The notes under the pieces are model-generated. The model ran no database searches. It was not told the origin of the DNA and worked only from the letters and a program-made list of their open reading frames with translations. A DNA stretch of 64,000 nucleotides from Marispirochaeta aestuarii (GTDB lineage Bacteria > Spirochaetota > Spirochaetia > JC444 > Marispirochaetaceae), in NCBI RefSeq assembly GCF_002087085.1, contig NZ_MWQY01000009.1, positions 62,001-126,000 of the forward strand. The letters run 5' to 3'. Positions 41,336 through 50,872 of this stretch are shown piece after piece. Every line of letters starts with the position of its first letter. Position 1 is the first letter of the stretch. A program made the translations under genes and the position numbers.

Positions 41336-42451
41336 ATGGAAAACAAGCTGAAGGGAATCGAAGAGATATTGCTCATGGGTCCCGGACCATCCCTCACCTA
41401 TCCCGAAGTATACGAAGCCATGGCCAGGCCGACCCTCGGCCACCTGGACCCCTACTTTATCGAAATCATGGACGGTATCAAGGAGATGCTCCAGGCTGTT
41501 TTCCGCACAAAACACTCCCTTACCATTCCTGTCTCCGGGACCGGTTCGGCCGGCATGGAGACTGTTCTCGTCAACCTGATAGAGCCGGGGGATCCGGTGC
41601 TTATTATAATCAACGGTGTCTTCGGCAAACGGCAGCTGGATATAGCCCAAAGATTGGGGGCGGAAGCGGATGCCCTGGAGTTTACCTGGGGAAAACCCGT
41701 GGACCCCGATACCGTTGCCCAATCCCTGAAGAACAGGAAGTATAAAATCGTCTCCATGGTGCATGCGGAAACCTCAACCGGGGTATGCAATCCCGCGGAA
41801 GAGGTGGGAGAACTGGTGGCATCCCGGGGAGACGGCGCCTTTTACCTGCTGGACACGGTTACCAGTCTTGGAGGCATGGAGGTGGACGTGGACGGATGGA
41901 AGGTGGATGCCGTCTACAGCGGAACCCAGAAATGCCTCTCCTGCCCTCCCGGCCTTGCCCCGGTCTCCTTCAGCCAGCGGGCCGTTGACAGCATCATGAA
42001 TCGCAGGACCAAGGTACCAAACTGGTACCTGGACATGAGCATGGTGGCCAACTACTGGGCCGGAAAAAAACGGGCCTACCACCATACTGCCCCCATCAAC
42101 ATGCTCTACGGACTCTACCAGGCCCTTTATCTTGTACTGGACGAGGGGCTCGAAAAGGTCTACAGACGCCACACGCGGGCCCATGAACATCTGGTGGAAG
42201 GCCTTGAAAAGCTGGGCATGAGCATGGTCGTGGAGCCTCCCTATCGCCTTCCCATGCTGAACGCGGTCCGGATACCAGAAGGCATAGACGATGCCGAGGC
42301 ACGAAAGCGCCTGCGTTACGAACACAACATCGAGATCGGCGGGGGGCTGGGCGACTTTGCCGGCAAGGTCTGGCGCATCGGGCTGATGGGAAACACCGCC
42401 CGTCCGGAGCATGTCGACCGGCTGCTGAAGGCACTGAAGGCGATTATTTAA
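41336..42451 (+). CDS. Class V aminotransferase (alanine-glyoxylate type)
   Basis: This 371-residue PLP enzyme begins ILLMGPGPSLTYPEVYEAMARPTLGHLDPYF, characteristic of serine/alanine-glyoxylate aminotransferases. VSGTGSAGMETVL precedes the cofactor pocket, HAETSTGVCNP and LLDTVTSLGGMEVDVDGW give the pyridine-ring Asp, and the Schiff-base Lys is in YSGTQKCLSCPPGL. It most likely transfers an amino group from Ala or Ser to glyoxylate. The ATG has a GGAGG site. The following radical SAM gene is 72 bp away and may be cotranscribed. Confidence 0.93.
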   Translation: MENKLKGIEEILLMGPGPSLTYPEVYEAMARPTLGHLDPYFIEIMDGIKEMLQAVFRTKHSLTIPVSGTGSAGMETVLVNLIEPGDPVLIIINGVFGKRQLDIAQRLGAEADALEFTWGKPVDPDTVAQSLKNRKYKIVSMVHAETSTGVCNPAEEVGELVASRGDGAFYLLDTVTSLGGMEVDVDGWKVDAVYSGTQKCLSCPPGLAPVSFSQRAVDSIMNRRTKVPNWYLDMSMVANYWAGKKRAYHHTAPINMLYGLYQALYLVLDEGLEKVYRRHTRAHEHLVEGLEKLGMSMVVEPPYRLPMLNAVRIPEGIDDAEARKRLRYEHNIEIGGGLGDFAGKVWRIGLMGNTARPEHVDRLLKALKAII

Positions 42452-42523
42452 CCAGGGGTCGTCACTCCCTTTTCATTGCCGTTTTTCGGAAGCAGGGGTA
42501 TACTGGAGTATCAAGGTACAGCC

Positions 42524-44011
42524 ATGAACCTTCTTTTAGTATACCCGGAGTTTCCCGAGACGTTCTGGAGCTATAAAAGGGCCCTGAAGTTCGTCCTGAA
42601 AAAATCCGGAAGCCCTCCCCTGGGACTCCTCACAGTCGCCGCCATGCTGCCCGCCGACTGGAATATTGAACTTGTCGACATGAACGTCTCTTCCCTCAGG
42701 ACGACCAGTATCCGCAGGGCGGATCTTGTGTTTGTGGGGGGAATGTCCGTACAAAAGGATTCAGCCCGAAGAGTCATCCAGCGCTGCGCCGGAATGGGTG
42801 TAAAAACCGTGGCGGGGGGTCCTCTTTTTACCACGGGATGGGAGAGTTTTCCAGAGGCAGATTATTTTGTTCTGAACGAAGCGGAACTGACCCTGCCTGG
42901 GTTCCTGCAGGATATTCAACACGGTTCAGCAAAGCGTATCTATTCCACGAAGAAATGGGCGGACCTTGCCGATACTCCCCTGCCCCGCTGGGACCTGATA
43001 AAAACAAAGAAGTACGCCTCCCTGTCGATCCAGCACTCCCGGGGCTGTCCCTTTAACTGCGAGTTCTGCGACATAACCCTGCTGTACGGCAGGCAGACAC
43101 GCATTAAAACGAGTTCCAGGATTACCGCTGAACTGGACAATATTTACTCCACCGGATGGAGGGATAACGTTTTTTTTGTGGATGACAACTTCATTGGAAA
43201 CAAATCAGTCCTGAAAAAGGAGACCCTGCCGGCCATTATCCGCTGGATGGAGAAACACCGCTACCCGTTTACCTTCAACACCCAGGCTTCCATAAACATC
43301 GCCGATGACGAAGAGCTGCTGCATCTCATGGGTAAAGCAGGATTCAACAGGGTTTTTGTCGGAATTGAAACCCCGAACGAAGCCAGCCTGAAGGAGTGCT
43401 CGAAGGTACAGAATATAAACCGGGACATGCTCGCTTCCATACGGAAGATCAATAAGCACGGAATCGAGGTCCAGGGAGGATTCATCGTCGGTTTCGACAG
43501 CGATCCTGCAAGTATTTTCGAGGACCAGATCCGCTTTATCCAGGAGAGCTCGGTAGTAACCGCCATGGTCGGCCTTCTGACCGCGTTGAAAGGAACACAG
43601 CTTTACCAGAGACTGAAGAGGGAAAACCGCCTTACAGCTGAAGAAACCGGGAACAATACGGATCTGTCGATAAATTTCAGACCCGCAATGAAACTGGATA
43701 CCCTTCTAAAAGGATATAAAAGCATTGTCTCCACCATCTATTCACCAAAATACTATTACAAACGTGTTAAAGAGTTTCTCAAGATATATTCCCCGCCTAT
43801 CAGGAAATTCTTCAGATTTCGCCCGGTCCATATCTTTGCACTGATACGATCAGTCATACTCCTCGGGATCATCGGGAAAGAGAGGCTGCAATACTGGAAG
43901 CTGATGCTGTGGACAATCCTCCGGCGGCCGCGCTGTTTTCCGCTGGCTACAACCCTGGCTATCTACGGTTTTCACTACCGCAAGGTCTTTGAAAAGCTGC
44001 CGCGGGTGTAA
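42524..44011 (+). CDS. B12-binding radical SAM protein (HpnP-like, DUF4070 type)
   Basis: The protein is about 495 residues from the ATG at 42524. The N-terminus MNLLLVYPEFPETFWSYKRA and LGLLTVAAMLPADWNIELVDMNV form a cobalamin-binding-type domain. The radical SAM Cys triplet is in HSRGCPFNCEFCDI (CxxxCxxC). DDNFIGNKSVLKKETLPAII and GGFIVGFDSDP belong to the barrel, and the C-terminal 120 residues match DUF4070. The set includes HpnP, the hopanoid C-2 methylase, but relatives act on other lipids and no hopanoid genes are here. A methyl transfer to an unactivated carbon is the likely chemistry. Confidence 0.87.
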   Translation: MNLLLVYPEFPETFWSYKRALKFVLKKSGSPPLGLLTVAAMLPADWNIELVDMNVSSLRTTSIRRADLVFVGGMSVQKDSARRVIQRCAGMGVKTVAGGPLFTTGWESFPEADYFVLNEAELTLPGFLQDIQHGSAKRIYSTKKWADLADTPLPRWDLIKTKKYASLSIQHSRGCPFNCEFCDITLLYGRQTRIKTSSRITAELDNIYSTGWRDNVFFVDDNFIGNKSVLKKETLPAIIRWMEKHRYPFTFNTQASINIADDEELLHLMGKAGFNRVFVGIETPNEASLKECSKVQNINRDMLASIRKINKHGIEVQGGFIVGFDSDPASIFEDQIRFIQESSVVTAMVGLLTALKGTQLYQRLKRENRLTAEETGNNTDLSINFRPAMKLDTLLKGYKSIVSTIYSPKYYYKRVKEFLKIYSPPIRKFFRFRPVHIFALIRSVILLGIIGKERLQYWKLMLWTILRRPRCFPLATTLAIYGFHYRKVFEKLPRV

Positions 44012-44068
44012 TTTCTTTATAGTGGTTCTCACAGCTCACAGAAAGATTTTTCCCCTGCTCATCAGAAA

Positions 44069-45193
44069 TCACGAATCCGCCGCCCATTCCGTTTCATGCC
44101 GGCGCGCATATTCAGAAGGCGAAAGGCCTGTAGTTTCCTTAAAAACCCGGTTAAATGTACTCTTGGAAGAAAATCCTGCTTCCAGGGCCAATTCCAGAAT
44201 ACTGTGATTATTCAGTGCCCCTTCTTCGATACGCTCCCGAAAGTACTGCAGGCGGTAATCGTTGACCAGGGAACAGAAGGACTGTTTATAAACATGGTTA
44301 ATCACATACGAAACGCGATTCGGGTGTATATCAATTCGCTTGGCCAGTTTTCGCAGGGATAGTCTGGAATCAAGAAAAACACCTGCATCAAAAGCTTTGC
44401 GTATCTGTTCAGTGATCAGCTGACTGTCCTGGTCCGAAATATGCGGCTCTTTGCTGCGATCGGCGGTAAAAGCCCTGTCGTATCCTGCAAGCAGCTGAGG
44501 TGCTGCAAGAGCAAGAAGTGAGATCACATACACGAGTATCGCCATTGCCGCAGCCAATATGAGGAATGGGAGTTCTCCCCCCGCGGCAAGCCGGGCATTT
44601 GCCGGCGGGTTCACAGCAACAAAGGCAAAAGCGACAAGAACCAGGGACGGCAACACAACCAGGAGCTGCAGCCAGAGCCGAGTATGACCGGCAAGATTCC
44701 TGCCATCTTTGCCGAATACAGTCCGAAAGGCGAAGACCAGACAGAGGGCGTTTACAACAACTTTAAGTGCGTTTCGTATCGGAAGCCAGTGCGGTGGGAA
44801 TCCCGCGAAAACAGAAAGCACGAACTCCTTATACTCCGGAAAATCCATACCTATTACTGTTATGGCAACTGCGGTGGTTTCCGAAATATACGGAACAAGA
44901 TACACGATCGAAGGCCTCGGCAATCGGGTACTTCCGGTACTGATATTCCTGATAAACCACCAGAGCAGCGGTCCAAAGAGAAAAGGCAGCGGAGTAGTTA
45001 TCGGCCACAGCCAGGGGGCCCTTAGAAGGGTTTCAGGGTTCCAGGAAGGAATCGTACCCAGTCGCAGGGAAAAGACCAGGACAAGCAGGGCCAGGGGCAG
45101 ATTAGCATAATGCCGAAAGCGTAAACCTATCAGTACGAGCAGCAGAAGTCCCTGAGCCGCACCCAAACCTGCAAGAAACTCTAGAAAAGACAC
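44069..45193 (-). CDS. Membrane-anchored AraC-family regulator
   Basis: The protein is 374 residues. The first 240 hold seven hydrophobic segments (for example FLAGLGAAQGLLLLVLIGL, LALLVLVFSLRLG, LLVVLPSLVLVAFAFVAV and FLILAAAMAILVYVISLLAL). The last 110 are an AraC DNA-binding domain: LRKLAKRIDIHPNRVSYVINHVY and ILELALEAGFSSKSTFNRVFKETTGLSPSEYARR. Regulation from the membrane by an unknown signal is implied. The genes on either side are an exported lipoprotein and the radical SAM protein, with no clear target. Confidence 0.88.
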   Translation of the reverse strand: MSFLEFLAGLGAAQGLLLLVLIGLRFRHYANLPLALLVLVFSLRLGTIPSWNPETLLRAPWLWPITTPLPFLFGPLLWWFIRNISTGSTRLPRPSIVYLVPYISETTAVAITVIGMDFPEYKEFVLSVFAGFPPHWLPIRNALKVVVNALCLVFAFRTVFGKDGRNLAGHTRLWLQLLVVLPSLVLVAFAFVAVNPPANARLAAGGELPFLILAAAMAILVYVISLLALAAPQLLAGYDRAFTADRSKEPHISDQDSQLITEQIRKAFDAGVFLDSRLSLRKLAKRIDIHPNRVSYVINHVYKQSFCSLVNDYRLQYFRERIEEGALNNHSILELALEAGFSSKSTFNRVFKETTGLSPSEYARRHETEWAADS

Positions 45194-45225
45194 ATCCCGA
45201 GTATAACCCGGGACGCTTCAAAAGG

Positions 45226-45780
45226 CTATTTAAAAAACGTTGGAGCTGCAATCGCTCCATCGGCAAGCCGCTCTACGTTAAAGTAACCGTTAGTGATAGT
45301 CAGGGTATTCGTACTGCCGTATTCTTCGAGGGTCCCGCTGAAGGAACCTCTGACAGCTCCACCGACTTCTCCGGAATAGGACTCCAGGATAAAGGTGAAA
45401 TCCCGGTCGCTGACGGCATAGTAGTCGGTGATCCCGTCGATGGTAAATCCTACACCTCCGACATCTTCCGCTCCAGTAAGAGTATAGGTTCCGGGAGTAT
45501 TGTTTACGAAGCGAAATGCAAAGTATGGCCCCTGATCCATATTCGTAACACCCTCGCCGGAAGCGGTAATGTAATACACATTCAGGCTTGAATGTTTAGC
45601 GCCATTGGCGCCTGAGTCGAAGACATCGTCAGCAGTAAATCCGTTGGTTAAAACATAATCCGTACCGTTTGCCGTAAAAGACACGTAAAAATTCGTATCA
45701 TCCCCGGCTCCGCCGGAACTGCAGCAGGTCAGAATGAGCGCCAGACATCCGGCACATACAGATAATGTTGCTTTTTCCAT
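45226..45780 (-). CDS. Small exported lipoprotein of unknown function
   Basis: The protein is 184 residues. The signal ends with a lipobox-like ILTCCSSGG. The mature part is rich in Gly, Thr, Tyr and Asp (FYVSFTANGTDYVLTNG, FAFRFVNNTPGTYTLTGA, GSFSGTLEEYGSTNTLTITNGYFNV), a beta-sandwich-like composition as in DUF6252-type proteins. I cannot assign a role. The start has a GGAGAGAGGGT site. Confidence 0.72.
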   Translation of the reverse strand: MEKATLSVCAGCLALILTCCSSGGAGDDTNFYVSFTANGTDYVLTNGFTADDVFDSGANGAKHSSLNVYYITASGEGVTNMDQGPYFAFRFVNNTPGTYTLTGAEDVGGVGFTIDGITDYYAVSDRDFTFILESYSGEVGGAVRGSFSGTLEEYGSTNTLTITNGYFNVERLADGAIAAPTFFK

Positions 45781-45867
45781 ACCCTCTCTCCTTCATTTTC
45801 GATGAATGAAAAAAGAGTATCCCATATACAGCGAGAGATCGTCCCAATATGTAATATGGGACCACTT

Positions 45868-47346
45868 TTACCCTGGAACAAAGCCCAGCCAGGCGCTCCC
45901 CGCTTCGTAGTCCTCGATCAGCTGGATCTCCCGGGAATCCGCAAAGCTCCCAAGCAGCGATTGAATACGGCGTTTCATTATTTCCAGACAATTCTCGGCC
46001 AGATCATGCCGGAACCCACGATCGGCCAGGGTCATTACCATCTGCACAGAAATCAGGCGTCCCAGGATACGGCCTAGATCAACCTTTTTTCGCTGAGAAA
46101 GACCGCTTTTCAGGGAGAAATCCAGGGATTCCCTCATCCAGGATGATGCGCGGGAAGTAAGATCAGAGTTCTTCAGATACCGATATAGATTGGATTCCTT
46201 CAGGCGATTCATTGATTTGAGCACGGTTTCGGCAATTTGTTCATAAAGGATGTCGTTGGAGCCCTCGAATATCTGAAAAGGTCTGCTGTCAACCAGGGAC
46301 TGCCCTGCAATGTGATCCCGACGATACCCTTTGGCACCGACCAGCTGTAAAACTGTCTGCGCTGCAGACTGCATCATGTCGGTTATAACACTCTTGACGG
46401 CATTTGCCGGCAGAGCAAGACCGGAACAATCCTTTTCCACCCCCGCCGTACCCGTGGAGTAGGCGCACATGGCGGAACTTACCGTGTAGTAGGACTGCAG
46501 CACCGCCATGCGGTTCTGCACCTGATCGTAACCGGACAGGGATTTCCCTCCGACCTTTCGACTGCGTACATGCTGCCGCGCCTCGTCCAGAAGACGTTTC
46601 AGAAAGCCCATGGCCATTCCCGGAAACTGAAGCCGGCTTCGATGCAGAAGATCCAGCAGCATCCGGACACCGCTGCCCTCCGGTTTGAGGCGCCTCTCTG
46701 CCGGCAGGCGGGAATCTATCCTGTTGCGTCCGTAGGGGATCATCTCCAGGCCAAGGCTGTCGTAATACTCTTCCACTTCAATACCGCCCAGGCTTTTGTC
46801 CCACACGAAGAAATTGATGCTGCGATCCAGGCCCCCGTCTTCCGTTTCTCCCCGGGCGGTCAACAGCCAGTAGTCGGCCCGACCGGTAAGCCCTCCCCAG
46901 TGTTTTGTACCCCGCAGACGGTAGCCGCCTTCTTCCTGCCGGAAACTGCTCTGCATCTGCAGGGCATCGGTGCCGAAATCCGGCTCGGTAATCATCAGTC
47001 CGCCCATACTCCGGTGATGCAGAAAATCATTAAAGACTTTTTCCTGGAGGTTCTCTTCGGCGTATTTGGAAACGGGCTGTAAAAAAAGGGCGCCGTTTAT
47101 TCCCGTAATCAGCGAGAATGGCAGGGATTCATAGGAACAGGTTTCCAGTACCGTCAGGCACTCATGTACCTTCTGCCCCCGTCCGCCGAATCTGGAGGGA
47201 ATAAAAACCGAGAACGGCGAGGCATCCAGGAGCCCTGTACTCCAGTCTTCCGGCGGACTGATAAGGGGATTCTGAAATGCCGATTTGAGCTTAGCTTTCA
47301 GGTTTCTGATATATTCCGGGAAATCCGGAAGATTACTGTTTTTCAT
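45868..47346 (-). CDS. Acyl-CoA-dehydrogenase-family protein
   Basis: The protein is 492 residues. Family landmarks are ITEPDFGTDALQMQSSFR (FAD/substrate loop), GTKHWGGLTGRADYWLLTARG, RLQFPGMAMGFLKRLLDEARQHVRSRKVGGKSL, GAKGYRRDHIAGQSLVDSRPFQIFEGSNDILYEQIAE (catalytic Glu region) and a C-terminal extension of about 110 residues longer than standard enzymes. It is 71 bp downstream of citX on the same strand. No CoA ligase or ETF gene is close. ATG 47346 has AAGGTGA upstream. Substrate unknown; a link to citrate metabolism rests only on position. Confidence 0.85.
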   Translation of the reverse strand: MKNSNLPDFPEYIRNLKAKLKSAFQNPLISPPEDWSTGLLDASPFSVFIPSRFGGRGQKVHECLTVLETCSYESLPFSLITGINGALFLQPVSKYAEENLQEKVFNDFLHHRSMGGLMITEPDFGTDALQMQSSFRQEEGGYRLRGTKHWGGLTGRADYWLLTARGETEDGGLDRSINFFVWDKSLGGIEVEEYYDSLGLEMIPYGRNRIDSRLPAERRLKPEGSGVRMLLDLLHRSRLQFPGMAMGFLKRLLDEARQHVRSRKVGGKSLSGYDQVQNRMAVLQSYYTVSSAMCAYSTGTAGVEKDCSGLALPANAVKSVITDMMQSAAQTVLQLVGAKGYRRDHIAGQSLVDSRPFQIFEGSNDILYEQIAETVLKSMNRLKESNLYRYLKNSDLTSRASSWMRESLDFSLKSGLSQRKKVDLGRILGRLISVQMVMTLADRGFRHDLAENCLEIMKRRIQSLLGSFADSREIQLIEDYEAGSAWLGFVPG

Positions 47347-47417
47347 GCACACTCACCTTGCTTGCCGAAGTTGCATCCAGTTCCTTGTTCGACAGCGTTT
47401 GAGTCTACAATATATTA

Positions 47418-47939
47418 CTATTTTTGTAATGTATACCCCTGATCACTCCCACAGGCATCCAAAAGGGACTGGATCATCCGCAGCAGCTCATCGAGTTCAT
47501 GCCGCCGGCTGCGTGCGCACTCATGGGCAGGTCTGTCGCAGGCAAGGCAGCGCCGGGGTTCCAGTCCCAGGGCACGGCGGTCAGGCTGCGGAGCATCCGG
47601 GACGTGCAGGTCGAAGTCAAAGAGGCGTCCCAGGGGATGGGCTTCCTCGATGCCGACGGCCGCTTTTTTGAGACTAAGGGATTCCCCCTCCACCACCCCA
47701 TACCATTCAAAGCCGCTGGAAGCTCTGCAGGTCTTTTCATGCAGAGGGGAAAATGTCTCCCGGGCTACGCGGATACCGGCGCTGAATACCTGCTCAGCCC
47801 ACTTTGGGGTCTTGTCAGGTCCAGGAATGTTCAGGGTCAGAACGATGAGGGGCAGTCTGTACCGCACGAGAAAGCTCTTTATTCTTCGGGATCTTGTTTC
47901 CCTGGCAGTCAGGATCTCCTGCAGTTCAAGCGCGGCCAT
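47418..47939 (-). CDS. citX: Apo-citrate lyase phosphoribosyl-dephospho-CoA transferase
   Basis: CitX attaches the triphosphoribosyl-dephospho-CoA prosthetic group to CitD. The protein is 173 residues. It shows LTLNIPGPDKTPKWAEQVFSAG, FEWYGVVEGESLSLKKAAVGIEEAHPLGRLFDFDLH and the Cys-rich CLACDRPAHECARSRRHELDEL. It overlaps the end of citG by 14 bp. The last step of holo-citrate lyase maturation is thus encoded with the enzyme. Confidence 0.93.
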   Translation of the reverse strand: MAALELQEILTARETRSRRIKSFLVRYRLPLIVLTLNIPGPDKTPKWAEQVFSAGIRVARETFSPLHEKTCRASSGFEWYGVVEGESLSLKKAAVGIEEAHPLGRLFDFDLHVPDAPQPDRRALGLEPRRCLACDRPAHECARSRRHELDELLRMIQSLLDACGSDQGYTLQK

Positions 47940-48864
47940 GTATCCTCAGCTCCTTTTCTGCTTCATGGACAAAAATGGTTCCCGCCAGAAGATCGGCACA
48001 ACCACCGGGACTCAATCCCCGGAGGATGAACTCCCTGTTCATGGCGTAAAGGTAATTTCTACCTGCTTCTGTACGGACGCCGCCGAGAGCGACAGCTGCA
48101 AGGCTCGAGGACTGCACGAATCTCAGGGCTTCGAGTCCTCCCCGGTGAACGACTGTTGAATCCTCTGCGCTGCACATTATGGCAAGCAATGCCTGAAGGG
48201 ACGCGTCGTTCACGGAATACCCGCTGCCGAGCATGGCGGTATAGACCGGTAAGCCGCATTCAAAGATTACTGGAAAGCCGGCTTCAGCTTCGCCTCGAAC
48301 ACCGGTGATTCCATGGGAGAGAAATAGCCTTTCACCATGACTGAGTTCATTTTTATTATGCAGCCCATTGCCCAGCTCCTTGTACACCATACCCCGGGTC
48401 ATGATACGGATCCCCTTCTGCAGCCCCGGAATACCTGAAGCCCCTTCAGAGGAAGCGGCAGCGACCAGGAGCATAAGCACAAAGATCTGCCCCTTGTGAG
48501 TATTCACCCCTCCCGTGGCGGAAAACATGGCGGTTTCAGCCTCACAGCCGATTTTCCGGACCTTCCGCCACAGAACCTCATCCGGGCTTTTTCCCGCCGC
48601 CAGCGCCCCAGTGGCGGCAAAGTACGGAACCACCGCTTCGATGCTCCGGCGGAAGCAGGCATAGTCCATATCCGCATGCGCACCCTGGTCAGATCTGTCC
48701 ACCAGGCCCGGCTTCGGTGTGGTGTCGAGCTCCTGCAGCATGGCATACCGTGCAACAGCGGAGAGCTGTACATGCCGGGAAACTACCCGGTCCGGGGAGG
48801 ACCGGGTAACGGAGCCAGGCTCAGGTCTTTGCAGCGATGTTCTTTCTTTTAACGATAAAATCAC
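47926..48864 (-). CDS. citG: Triphosphoribosyl-dephospho-CoA synthase
   Basis: CitG makes the citrate lyase cofactor precursor from ATP and dephospho-CoA. Signatures are LDTTPKPGLVDRSDQGAHADMDY and GCEAETAMFSATGGVNTHKGQIFVL, then STVVHRGGLEALRFVQ and the C-terminal LSPGGCADLLAGTIFVHE. The start is uncertain: GTG 48864 (used here) or TTG 48882, both inside the end of tctA and without a good ribosome site, so coupling to tctA is likely. Either gives 312-318 residues, slightly longer than the usual 290. Confidence 0.9.
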   Translation of the reverse strand: MILSLKERTSLQRPEPGSVTRSSPDRVVSRHVQLSAVARYAMLQELDTTPKPGLVDRSDQGAHADMDYACFRRSIEAVVPYFAATGALAAGKSPDEVLWRKVRKIGCEAETAMFSATGGVNTHKGQIFVLMLLVAAASSEGASGIPGLQKGIRIMTRGMVYKELGNGLHNKNELSHGERLFLSHGITGVRGEAEAGFPVIFECGLPVYTAMLGSGYSVNDASLQALLAIMCSAEDSTVVHRGGLEALRFVQSSSLAAVALGGVRTEAGRNYLYAMNREFILRGLSPGGCADLLAGTIFVHEAEKELRIHGRA

Positions 48865-50326
48865 GTAGCACCGGCCCCACAATAGAGATAATGGTCAGAG
48901 CGAACAGCACGATACAGAGGGGAGAGGCAAAGAAGATTTTCAGGCTGCCGTTGGATATGACAAAGGCCTGCCGGAAGGACTGCTCCATATCGTTTCCGAT
49001 TATCACCGCCAGAATCAGAGGCGTTGCCGGAACCTTGGCGGCTGACAGAAAGTACCCCACCACACCGAAAATTATCAGCAGATAAAAGTCGATCACACTG
49101 TAGCTGATGGCGTAGGTACCCACAAAGGCAAGACCGAGCACTATGGGATAGAGGATCTTCGGCGGAACCGACAGCACTCTTACCAGGGCACCTGCCATGG
49201 GAATGTTTATAAAAGCGAGGATGATATTTCCCACGAACATGCTCGCAATGAGGGCCCAGACAATGGTGGACTGCTGCTGGAACAGCATGGGCCCCGGCTG
49301 AAGTCCAAGCATGAGAAGGGCTCCCATCATGACGGCGGTGGTCCCGGATCCCGGTATCCCCAGGGTCAGCATCGGAATCATGGCTCCCACTGATGCGGCA
49401 TTATTGGCGGACTCCGGAGCTGCGACCCCTTCGATGGCTCCTTTTCCAAACTCTTCGGGATGGTCGGAGAGGTTCTTTTCGTTGTTGTAGGAGAGCAGTG
49501 AGGCCATGGTTCCTCCGGCGCCAGGCAGGGCTCCGATGAAGAAGCCGAAGGGCGAGGAGCGCAGGATGGGCCACATACAGCGTTTCCACTGGGCCATGCT
49601 TATCCAGATCTTCCCGAATTTTGTCTGGGCCTTTTTATGTCCCTCCGCAATGTTCCGGAAGCTCTTGAAGACTTCCCCCAGGGCAAAGACGGCGATGATT
49701 ACGACCAGAAAATCAATTCCCGCTTCCAGTTCCAGTATGCCGAAGGTAAAGCGCTTGATTCCTGACTGCCCGTCTATACCGATGGTGGCAATCATCAATC
49801 CCAGCAGGGTGGCAATAAAGCCCTTCAGACTGTCTCCCTTGCTCATGGAAGCGGTGGCAGAAAGGGCAAAGACAAAGAGCATGAAGTATTCGGCGGGACC
49901 GAATCTGAGGGCGAAGCGGGCCACAGGAAGAGCAACCGCCACCATAAGGATTGTCGCTATTACCCCGCCGATAAAGGATGCAATGGCGGATATGGCCAGG
50001 GCCGCCTCCGCTTCACCTTTCAGCGTCATGGGATACCCGTCAAAGGTTGCGGCCACTGCGGCCCCGTCTCCGGGGGTATTGATCAGGATCGAGGACCTGG
50101 ATCCCCCGTACATGGCGCCGTAGTAGACACCCGCCATGGTAATGAGGGACGCCGTAGGGCCCATCACAAAAGTCAAAGGCAAAAGGACTGCCACACCCGT
50201 GGCGGGTCCCAGACCGGGGAGCATACCGATGACCGTTCCGAGGATTCCCCCGATGGTAACCCACAGTATGTTCAGCGGCTGTATTGCAATACCCAGTCCC
50301 TGGAACAGAAAATTCAGTGTTTCCAT
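48821..50326 (-). CDS. tctA: TTT-system large permease, citrate locus
   Basis: This 501-residue multi-helix protein has [47 protein letters not shown] and [23 protein letters not shown], the family's paired LPGxGP-type motifs. With TctB and TctC it imports citrate or another tricarboxylate driven by cation symport. It is the GC-rich homologue of the island copy at 20053-21573, but diverged, so not a recent duplicate. Embedded between citF and citG, its substrate is almost surely citrate. Confidence 0.95.
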   Translation of the reverse strand: METLNFLFQGLGIAIQPLNILWVTIGGILGTVIGMLPGLGPATGVAVLLPLTFVMGPTASLITMAGVYYGAMYGGSRSSILINTPGDGAAVAATFDGYPMTLKGEAEAALAISAIASFIGGVIATILMVAVALPVARFALRFGPAEYFMLFVFALSATASMSKGDSLKGFIATLLGLMIATIGIDGQSGIKRFTFGILELEAGIDFLVVIIAVFALGEVFKSFRNIAEGHKKAQTKFGKIWISMAQWKRCMWPILRSSPFGFFIGALPGAGGTMASLLSYNNEKNLSDHPEEFGKGAIEGVAAPESANNAASVGAMIPMLTLGIPGSGTTAVMMGALLMLGLQPGPMLFQQQSTIVWALIASMFVGNIILAFINIPMAGALVRVLSVPPKILYPIVLGLAFVGTYAISYSVIDFYLLIIFGVVGYFLSAAKVPATPLILAVIIGNDMEQSFRQAFVISNGSLKIFFASPLCIVLFALTIISIVGPVLRDFIVKRKNIAAKT

Positions 50327-50335
50327 GGTGAACTC

Positions 50336-50800
50336 CTAAAACCAGATGATCGGTGTTTGCGGAAGATAGACCCCCAGGGTCTTGGCAAACAGCAGATAGA
50401 TAAAAAGACTGAAGGTGAGCGAAACCACCGTATTGATCCTCCATTTGGCTGCTCCGTTGAACAGGAACAACTCCAGCTGCAGAAAAACGAAGGTGGAAAG
50501 CACATACCCCAGGGGTTTGAACAGCAGGGCGTAAAGAACCCCGAAGATACAGGTAAATACGATCTTCGACAGAAAAGGATTCCTGGGTTCGTGCTCTGCT
50601 TTTCCATTTTTTCTTATCCGGCTAAACTCCCGCAGCAGGAGATATGCGGAACAGATCACCATCAGGAACCCCAGACCCGCGGGAAAAACCTTGGGTGCAT
50701 GAGGAATACCGACGCTTGCTTCGGGCAGATTCAGGCTCAGCCAGCTTACAACAAGTCCGATAACAAAGGAGACTGTTCCGGAAATCAGTGTCATATTCAT
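50336..50800 (-). CDS. tctB: TTT-system small permease, citrate locus
   Basis: The protein is 154 residues with four hydrophobic segments: ISGTVSFVIGLVVSWLSL, GLGFLMVICSAYLLLREF, IVFTCIFGVLYALLFKPLGYVLSTFVFL and VVSLTFSLFIYLLFAKTLGV. It is the usual small partner of TctA, 9 bp upstream of it. A stable hairpin precedes the gene. Confidence 0.9.
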   Translation of the reverse strand: MNMTLISGTVSFVIGLVVSWLSLNLPEASVGIPHAPKVFPAGLGFLMVICSAYLLLREFSRIRKNGKAEHEPRNPFLSKIVFTCIFGVLYALLFKPLGYVLSTFVFLQLELFLFNGAAKWRINTVVSLTFSLFIYLLFAKTLGVYLPQTPIIWF

Positions 50801-50820
50801 TGTTTTCCTCGCAAGAAAGA

Positions 50821-50853
50821 GCGGAGCGGCTCCCCTTTACTGGGCCGCTCCGC
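50821..50853 (-). other. Stem-loop between tctC and tctB
   Basis: GCGGAGCGGC (50821-50830) and GCCGCTCCGC (50844-50853) form a perfect 10-bp GC stem with a 13-base loop and no T-run. It should raise TctC over TctB/TctA, as the hairpin at 30714 does for the sugar system. Confidence 0.65.
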
Positions 50854-50872
50854 AGAATTGTACTGGACAGAA

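Noticed and set aside
41275-41745. A plus-strand frame starting upstream of the aminotransferase.
   Set aside because: It overlaps the aminotransferase in another frame, shows no domain and lacks a ribosome site.
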